NCBI GenBank assembly: GCA_964550915.1
Contig: CAZKBY010000081.1
Location: 1 to 10,597, forward strand
Direction: 5' to 3'
DNA length: 10,597 nucleotides
Origin: JARYMI01 sp964550915
GTDB lineage: Bacteria > Acidobacteriota > Aminicenantia > Aminicenantales > UBA8522
Shown: positions 6,457 to 10,597 of the stretch, one piece after another
How positions within the stretch are numbered: position 1 is the first letter of the stretch
Layout of the letters: each line of letters opens with the position of its first letter
Position numbers and translations under genes: made by a program
Notes under the pieces: model-generated
Databases searched by the model: none
Told to the model about the DNA's origin: nothing
The model's input: only the letters and a program-made list of their open reading frames with translations

Positions 6457-7161
6457 ATGCCAAAACCAGAAGAAGCGGTGGTTCTTTTTTCCGGCGGGAT
6501 TGATTCTACGACCGCGCTTTACTGGGCAATGGCCAATTATGCAAACGTCACAGCCCTGAGTTATGACTATGGACAGCGCCACCGGGTTGAGATATCTCTG
6601 GCTCGAAGATTAACCAAGAGGCTGAAGCTTCATCACGTTGTTATTAAGGTCGACCTTCGACAGGTCGGAGGGTCGGCCCTGATTGACCGGACAATTTCTC
6701 TCCCCCGGCTCAAGCGGGTCGAGGAAATCGGGAAAGGAATTCCTCCAACCTACGTGCCGTTTCGTAACGGGATATTTCTCTCCCTCGCTGCAGCCTGGGC
6801 GGAAGCAAACGACATTCGCACCATCGTATGCGGGTTCAACACCATCGATTCGCCTCATTACCCTGATACCAGAGCTTCATTTGTCCAGGCCATGGAAAGA
6901 GCGATCAACACGGGGACAAAAGCCGGTGAGGGAAGCCGGCGGATAAGGATTATGGCCCCGTTCATCCGGATGAAAAAGTCGGCCATCATCAAGAAGGGAC
7001 TTTCACTCGGCGCCGACTATTCTTATTCTATTTCCTGCTACCGCGGCCAGGAGATCCCCTGCGGCCAGTGCTCGTCCTGCCTTCTCCGCCGGAAAGCCTG
7101 GGCTGAAGCCAGCTTCAGGGATCACCTCCTGCTGAGGCTGGAAAAGGAAGGTAAACTATGA
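6457..7161 (+). CDS. queC: 7-cyano-7-deazaguanine synthase QueC
   Basis: ATP-dependent enzyme that converts 7-carboxy-7-deazaguanine plus ammonia to preQ0, the last step encoded by this operon. The 234-residue length is normal. The PP-loop SGGIDSTT is at residues 12-19. A central VPFRNGIFLSLAAAWAE block and GFNTIDSPHYPDTR match QueC substrate-pocket regions; the family more often has YPDCR where this has YPDTR. The zinc site is complete: C192, C200, C203 and C206 in SCYRGQEIPCGQCSSC. The start at ATG 6457 gives the family-typical distance to the PP-loop; only a weak AAAGAAAAG precedes it. Its TGA overlaps the queD ATG (ATGA), so translation is coupled. Confidence 0.96.
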   Translation: MPKPEEAVVLFSGGIDSTTALYWAMANYANVTALSYDYGQRHRVEISLARRLTKRLKLHHVVIKVDLRQVGGSALIDRTISLPRLKRVEEIGKGIPPTYVPFRNGIFLSLAAAWAEANDIRTIVCGFNTIDSPHYPDTRASFVQAMERAINTGTKAGEGSRRIRIMAPFIRMKKSAIIKKGLSLGADYSYSISCYRGQEIPCGQCSSCLLRRKAWAEASFRDHLLLRLEKEGKL

Positions 7162-7502
7162 GCTGGGAACTTCGCGTCAGGGACAAATTCCAGGCAGCCC
7201 ATTTTCTGAAAGAGTACCGGGGCAAGTGCGAAAGGATCCACGGCCACACCTTCCAGGTAGAAGCCGTCATCGAAGCCAGCGAGCTCGACAAGACGGGCAT
7301 CGGCATCGATTTTGCCCTGATCAAGGCCAAGCTGGCCAAGATTCTTCCCGACCACACCCTCCTCAATGACATTTTCCCTTTCAACCCCTCGGCTGAGAAC
7401 CTGGCCCGGCATTTTTTTCTCGAGCTTAAAAAGCACTTTCCGGTCAAAGCGGTGACCGTCTGGGAATCAGAGGATGCCTCAGCCACCTACACTGAAGATT
7501 AG
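7158..7502 (+). CDS. queD: 6-carboxy-5,6,7,8-tetrahydropterin synthase QueD
   Basis: Converts 7,8-dihydroneopterin triphosphate to 6-carboxytetrahydropterin, an early step of 7-deazaguanine synthesis. The 114-residue length fits (E. coli QueD is 121). The zinc ligands are visible as H15 in FQAAHFL and H28/H30 in CERIHGH. The catalytic residues are C24 in the CxxxHGH motif, the D65-H66 pair in PDHTLLND, and E103 in VWESEDASATY. These agree with the QueD pattern rather than with the mammalian PTPS pattern. It overlaps queC by 4 bp and queE by 29 bp, an unusually long overlap that places the queE start inside its catalytic C-terminal motif. Confidence 0.95.
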   Translation: MSWELRVRDKFQAAHFLKEYRGKCERIHGHTFQVEAVIEASELDKTGIGIDFALIKAKLAKILPDHTLLNDIFPFNPSAENLARHFFLELKKHFPVKAVTVWESEDASATYTED

Positions 7503-8103
7503 TGAAATTTTCTCCTCCATTCAGGGTGAAGGCCTGCGTCAGGGAGAGCCGACGATTTTTATCCGTTTCGCCGGCTGCAACCTAAAGTGCTCTTTTTGTG
7601 ACACAAAATTTGCCTGGCGGGGCGGCTCGCCATATTCGGCGGTCCGGGTTGTCGAGAAGGTCCGCCGCCTCCGCGAACGTTTCCCTGCCCGCTGGGTCTG
7701 CTTAACAGGCGGAGAGCCTCTCCTCCAGGATCTCAAGGAACTTGTCCAGCTTCTCAAGAGGGAAAAATTCAAGATTCAGGTGGAAACAAATGCCACTCGC
7801 TACGTACCGCTTCCTTTCGACTGGATTACTATTTCCCCTAAGCCCGGGAAATATGCCTTTGATCCTGAATATAAGAAGCGAGCCAGAGAGGTAAAACTGG
7901 TCCTCACGAAAGACCTGCGGTTCAAAACGATAAAAAAACTGAGACAAGCCTTCCCGGCAAAAACGCCGCTCCTCCTTCAGCCGCAGTCCAACCGGCGCTG
8001 GTGCCAAAAGCTGGCCTTGAAGCTTCTCGACCAATCGACTGCGGCTGGCCTCGAGAATATCCGGCTGAGTCTCCAGATGCACAAGATTCTCGGCACCCGC
8101 TGA
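7474..8103 (+). CDS. queE: 7-carboxy-7-deazaguanine synthase QueE (radical SAM)
   Basis: Radical SAM enzyme that rearranges 6-carboxytetrahydropterin to 7-carboxy-7-deazaguanine, the substrate of QueC. The 209-residue product opens with SEIFSSIQGEG (10-20), the standard QueE entry. It carries the 4Fe-4S cluster motif C35-x3-C39-x2-C42 in GCNLKCSFCDT, then LTGGEPLLQ (SAM-binding GGEP), ISPKPG, and the family-typical end LSLQMHKILGTR. It therefore appears full length even though a transposase fossil begins right after its stop. The ATG has AGAGG immediately upstream, almost too close, so coupling to queD probably helps initiation. The queC, queD and queE products together supply preQ0 for queuosine; no folE, queF or tgt is present in the window. 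Confidence 0.95.
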   Translation: MPQPPTLKISEIFSSIQGEGLRQGEPTIFIRFAGCNLKCSFCDTKFAWRGGSPYSAVRVVEKVRRLRERFPARWVCLTGGEPLLQDLKELVQLLKREKFKIQVETNATRYVPLPFDWITISPKPGKYAFDPEYKKRAREVKLVLTKDLRFKTIKKLRQAFPAKTPLLLQPQSNRRWCQKLALKLLDQSTAAGLENIRLSLQMHKILGTR

Positions 8104-8495
8104 GACAGGAGTCTACTGTCCCCGACATCCAGAGCTCACCGTCCTCTACCAGGTGCTCTTTCATTACTTTGATCGTTTCCTGGCCGAGTATGAGAGTCGA
8201 TTCGAGAACGAGTATGGGTTGCGGGTCGTCTTCACCATCCCCAAGATGCTCTGCCTCTTCTTCCGCTACAACCGCCGGCTCCTGGGGGAGCTCTGCCGCT
8301 TGGCCCCCCGGAGCCTGACCAGGTATTTCGCGGCCTTGGCCGGGAGCGCGCTTACGCCCGGAGTCATCGCCGCCATCCAGACCTTCGGAAACCGCGTCAA
8401 TTTCCACCCCTGTTAAAAAAGGCAAGCCTTGGGCCTTTTCCCCCAGATTGTTGAGGAGGAGCTCCGGCCCATCCCCTCCAAAGGCTGGGCCGAGA

Positions 8496-8537
8496 GGGGA
8501 CATGTTCTGAATTCTCTGGAATTCGGTACGTGTCCCC
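8496..8537. repeat. 19-bp imperfect palindrome (hairpin) inside the transposase fossil
   Basis: The left arm 8496-8514 (GGGGACATGTTCTGAATTC) and the right arm 8519-8537 (GAATTCGGTACGTGTCCCC) pair over 16 of 19 positions around a 4-nt loop (TCTG). It replaces the codons expected between the GWAE and CGGKMR blocks of the transposase, so it looks inserted. The shape and the GGGGACA...TGTCCCC ends resemble REP-type palindromes mobilised by RAYT transposases, but that kinship is inferred. Confidence 0.6.
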
Positions 8538-8560
8538 CTTATCTAGTCCCCCTTATCTAG
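8533..8560. repeat. Exact 14-bp tandem duplication
   Basis: TCCCCCTTATCTAG occurs twice head to tail (8533-8546 and 8547-8560), starting inside the right arm of the adjacent palindrome. It may be a target-site or slippage duplication linked to insertion of the hairpin. Confidence 0.75.
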
Positions 8561-8689
8561 CCCCGCTCCTCCTCCCTCAATGCGGCGGAAAGATGCGCAT
8601 CATTGCCTTCCTCACCGACTATACGGTGGTGGACAAGGTTATCAACCACCTCAACCTGACCTTTGCGGGACATCTATTTCGCCAGCGCA

Positions 8690-8878
8690 TCAGAAAAACG
8701 AATTTCCTATCATACGAAGACGATCCGTCGCGCCGGGCACCCGGCCGAGGTACTCGCATGGGGCCTCTTCTATCAAATCGGCGAGGGGTCGATCTTCTGC
8801 GGCAGCCCGTTGTTTGATCGAACCCCAGAGCTTGTCGTCTATGATGGTCCCGATCTTCTTTTTCATGATTCGTCTCAT
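8690..8878 (-). CDS. Orphan ribbon-helix-helix protein, antitoxin-like
   Basis: A 62-residue minus-strand ORF whose core KKKIGTIIDDKLWGSIKQRA (from about residue 6), followed by AAEDRPLADLIEEAPCEYLG, matches the strand-helix-helix layout of CopG/VapB-like antitoxins (a short beta strand, DDxLW, then RPLxDLIEEAxxxYL). Such proteins bind operator DNA as dimers and neutralise a toxin encoded just downstream. No toxin follows; the transposase fossil lies there instead, and the last residues (from about GRVPGATDR) may be read-through into foreign sequence. The start may be ATG 8878 or ATG 8866 (MKKKIG); neither has a good Shine-Dalgarno. A proline in EEAPCEYL breaks a helix that usually has leucine or alanine there, hinting at decay. 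It may be a pseudogene. Confidence 0.55.
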   Translation of the reverse strand: MRRIMKKKIGTIIDDKLWGSIKQRAAAEDRPLADLIEEAPCEYLGRVPGATDRLRMIGNSFF

Positions 8879-8911
8879 GCTTTTAATGACGTTTGAGTTA
8901 GATTCCCTGTT

Positions 8912-9139
8912 TCAATGAGGGTTGAATTCAATTCTGAGATCATCGGAGATCAAAGAAAGCATAATCCATACCTGATAGCGGCCGGCGAAGGTGGGGCCTG
9001 GGACTAATTCTTTGATGGCGACTTGGAGGGTTTCGGTCTGAGATGCCGAGAGACCTTCAAAGGAGGGAAGGGGTGTAGCGCACTTTCTGCAGAATTGAGA
9101 GTCTGAGGTGTTCTCAGCCTGGCACTTTGGACACTTCGT
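8912..9139 (-). pseudogene. N-terminal fragment of a zinc-ribbon Ser/Thr protein kinase
   Basis: Read on the minus strand from ACG at 9137-9139, the frame gives TKCPKCQAENTSDSQFCRKC, a zinc ribbon with two CxxC knuckles (C3, C6, C17, C20). A polar linker (TPLPSFEGLSASQTET) follows, then GPTFAGRYQV, which is how the kinase domain of zinc-ribbon Ser/Thr kinases commonly begins (AGRYQI before the glycine-rich loop). The glycine loop and the rest of the kinase are absent; 18 unrelated residues lead to a stop at 8912. The expected MKCPKC start is changed to ACG, and a TAA lies three codons upstream, so the gene has lost both start and catalytic domain. It sits 23 bp downstream of the ATPase gene. 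Confidence 0.65.
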
Positions 9140-9162
9140 TTGTTTTTATGGTTCTCTCCCCC

Positions 9163-10390
9163 TTAAATCCCCAGTGCGTCTTTCCAATTATAGTGAAAAA
9201 TTCCTTCTTTGAGCGAAAAACGGCCTGCCGCACGCGATATGATTCCGGCCGTTTGGATCGACGATTTCAGGTCCTTCTTGATGCGCCACAAGGAGTCGGC
9301 ATACCTGGGCCAGACCGTCATCGTGCTTTTGATTTCGAAGAGATGAAGCCTTTGTCCCAGTTCAAGAACAAGGTCGATTTCCAAGCCGTCGCGCGTCCGC
9401 AGATAGTACATCGAAGGCATTTCGCCCGCATGGAGGAATCTTTTCAGAGTGTCCGTGATGATTAATGTTTCAAAAGGTGCCAAAGCTGGGGCTGTTGAGA
9501 AGCGCCTCCCGATCGTGCAGGCCCAGGAGATAGGAGGCCAGCGCTGTGTCATTAAAATACATCTTTGGGCTTTTCATGAGGCGTTTTCCCAGGCTCCGGT
9601 AATAGGGATAGAGCAGAAAAACCTGATATCCGGCTTCCAGGATGGAGAGCCACCTCTTCGCCGTCGGCACGCTCACGCCGATGTCCCTGGCTAGATCGGA
9701 AAGATGGAGGAGCTGACCCGTCCGAACAGCGCAGAGCCTGAGGAACCTTTCAAATTGGCTGAAGTCGCCTATCTGGGCCAGGTTCCGGACATCTCTCTTC
9801 AGAAAGGTCGAGATGTATGAACCGCACCAGAGCTGCCGGTCAACCGACCTGCGGCTGGCGATCTCTGGATAATTTCCTCTGAGCAAAACCTCACTTAGAG
9901 AGATTTCTCCTTTATTGGCGGGAAGTCTGGGCAAGCCCTGAATCCATCCGGCCACGGGCTGCGCCGCCTCTCCTTGGCCGATTCTTTCGGCGACAGAAAA
10001 CGGCAAGAGCGAGAGCACCGCGGCGCGCCCCGCCAATGACTGACTGATCCCATGCATCAGCCCGAAATGCTGGGAACCGGTGAACAGCCATTGGCCCGGC
10101 TTTCGATTCTCGTCAATCCTGGTCTTGATGTAGGAAAGCAATTCCGGCACATACTGGATCTCATCAATAATGACGGGAGGCCGGTAACGCGCCAGGAACT
10201 GAAGGGGATCCTCTTTGGCTCGGATGCGGATATCAGGATCCTCGAGCGTGACAAAGGTGTGGGTTTTTGAAAATAACGCTTTGAGCAGGGTGGTTTTTCC
10301 TGATTGCCGTGGCCCGGTTACGACGATGGCCGGGAAGGTCCGGAGGGCTTTCCTGATCGTCCGGGTTAAAGTGCGCGGTTTCATGGACAT
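9163..10390 (-). pseudogene. AAA ATPase with DUF4143 domain, split by a frameshift
   Basis: The first frame (9470-10390, 306 residues) starts MSMKPRTLTRTIRKAL and carries the P-loop GPRQSGKTT (26-34), a Walker B PPVIIDEIQ with D76 and E77, the sensor-like LFTGSQHFG (102-110), and a winged-helix-like stretch (LSDLARDIGVSVPTAKRWL). It ends prematurely at TGA 9470-9472. The homology resumes in the next frame (9163-9471, 102 residues) with ETLIITDTLKRFL and a C-terminal nuclease-like core GLEIDLVLELGQRLHLFEIKS (D-ExK pattern). Together 408 residues, the normal size of this family. The break is at ACC TTTT GAA, one T too many or two too few. These ATPases are widespread and of unclear role; some accompany toxin-antitoxin or mobile loci. 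Pseudogene is most likely; a sequencing error or +1 recoding is not excluded. Confidence 0.85.
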
Positions 10391-10419
10391 AAAATAAACC
10401 TTAATATTTAATATGTCAA
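10391..10419 (-). promoter_or_regulatory. Possible promoter of the DUF4143 ATPase gene
   Basis: A perfect TTGACA (10414-10419, minus strand) lies in an AT-rich patch; with a 17-bp spacer the -10 would be TATTTT (10391-10396, four of six). That places the start site at about the third codon, whose ATG (10382-10384) could then serve as a leaderless start. Alternatively, a Shine-Dalgarno-like TAAGG 8 bases before ATG 10390 points to an upstream start site that I cannot locate. Confidence 0.35.
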
Positions 10420-10448
10420 GTTAAATTTGCAGGGATGATCTTCATCCT

Positions 10449-10541
10449 CTAACCGCTCAAATCAGAGAGGCGGGCTGTGGCGTCCTCGACTTCGGGCCGG
10501 CCGGGGTCGGCGTCTTTCCAGAGATCAAGGAATTTCTGGTA
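10449..10541 (-). pseudogene. C-terminal tail fragment of a TPR/kinase-type protein
   Basis: On the minus strand the last 30 codons of a gene read YQKFLDLWKDADPGRPEVED followed by ATARLSDLSG and TAG (10449-10451). The pattern [YE]xxFLDLWKDADPGxPEVEDAxxRL is familiar to me from the C-terminal tetratricopeptide region of large Ser/Thr protein kinases and related TPR proteins in uncultured bacteria. Upstream of the fragment the frame quickly meets a TAA near 10570, and the intervening residues do not look like TPR, so the body of the gene is missing or shifted. It is probably a relic of a different gene copy from the kinase head at 8912-9139, because the tail lies upstream of the head on this strand. 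Confidence 0.5.
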
Positions 10542-10597
10542 GGGGCTTGTCCCAAAGTTACGTGATGGGTGAGTTTATCCATTGACAGTCAACCTTC

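Larger units (their letters stand above)
8104..8667 (+). pseudogene. IS91-like (Y2) transposase fossil, deleted and interrupted
   Basis: Three blocks resemble the transposase family with an N-terminal zinc-binding domain and Y2 catalysis. Block 1 (about 8110-8413) reads CPRHPELTVLYQVLFHYFDRF, then jumps in frame from ENEYG to LRVVFTIPKMLCLFFRYNRRLLGELC, losing the zinc-finger region, and continues to AAIQTFGNRVNFHP, where a stop occurs just before the expected HLH. Block 2 (8423-8494) reads QIVEEELRPIPSKGWAE in the same frame after that stop. Block 3 (about 8570-8662, another frame) reads PQCGGKMRIIAFLTDYTVVD through to NHLNLTF, the family C-terminus. The catalytic tyrosine region is missing. 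Block names come from family recall; a profile search would settle it. The element is dead unless helped in trans, and its left edge abuts the queE stop. Confidence 0.75.

Noticed and set aside
6376..6582. 68-codon minus-strand ORF overlapping the queC start
   Set aside because: Overlaps the queC PP-loop region, has no recognisable domain and would cover the queC promoter.
7922..8503. 193-codon minus-strand ORF across the queE end and transposase fossil
   Set aside because: It spans two unrelated plus-strand homologies (QueE and transposase) and is glycine/glutamate rich by antisense bias.
8496..8537. Rho-independent terminator for queCDE
   Set aside because: The stem is long and has no T-tract; it lies almost 400 bp past queE within a transposase fossil, so an inserted palindrome explains it better.
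8663..8896. 77-codon plus-strand ORF opposite the RHH gene
   Set aside because: The minus strand gives a recognisable ribbon-helix-helix core, whereas the plus translation matches nothing I know.
8104..10597. A novel defence island or phage module
   Set aside because: Accessory genes here are fragments (transposase, kinase ends, antitoxin, frameshifted ATPase). I see no coherent set of intact partners that would form a system.

Overview
The window looks like a bacterial chromosome of moderate GC. A working core (about 1-8103) sits beside a stretch of gene wreckage (about 8104-10597). The zinc-ribbon head and TPR-type tail of Ser/Thr protein kinases, together with a bacterial V-type ATPase and a compact queCDE operon, remind me of uncultured lineages such as Candidatus Aminicenantes. 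That assignment is recall-based inference, not a search result.

Region 1 (1-5174, minus strand) is a V-type (A/V-type) ATPase operon, transcribed right to left in the order H/G, I, K, E, C, F, A. Subunit A runs off the left edge, so B and D should lie outside. Genes are packed with 4-14 bp overlaps or short gaps. A good sigma-70-type promoter (-35 TTTAAA, 17-bp spacer, -10 TATAAT) lies at 5257-5285, just upstream of subunit H. The rotor subunit K keeps the residues that bind Na+ in the Enterococcus hirae ring, so the enzyme is probably sodium-coupled. Subunits E and C are shorter than usual.

Region 2 (5368-6213, minus strand) is an unrecognised 281-residue protein. Its primary sequence reads as eight successive beta-strand segments with histidines at strand ends and an internally repeated HHG / H-hydrophobic-S-N/D-R unit. 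I propose a histidine-rich (beta-alpha)8 barrel of unknown function. It has its own promoter-like sequence.

Region 3 (6214-6456) is a divergent intergenic region. It holds a perfect 11-bp inverted repeat and promoters facing both ways.

Region 4 (6457-8103, plus strand) is queC-queD-queE, three overlapping genes that convert dihydroneopterin triphosphate (made from GTP by an enzyme not encoded here) to preQ0, the 7-deazaguanine precursor of queuosine.

Region 5 (8104-10597) is decayed accessory DNA. In order it holds: an IS91-like (Y2) transposase fossil with several deletions, interrupted by a palindromic hairpin and a 14-bp tandem repeat; an orphan ribbon-helix-helix (antitoxin-like) ORF on the minus strand; the zinc-ribbon head of a Ser/Thr kinase whose start codon has become ACG; a DUF4143-type AAA ATPase split by a frameshift at a TTTT run; and the last 30 codons of a second kinase-type protein. 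The tail-ATPase-head order, all on the minus strand, suggests two neighbouring kinase genes that eroded around the ATPase gene.

I saw no tRNA, rRNA, CRISPR array, prophage or intact novel defence system.
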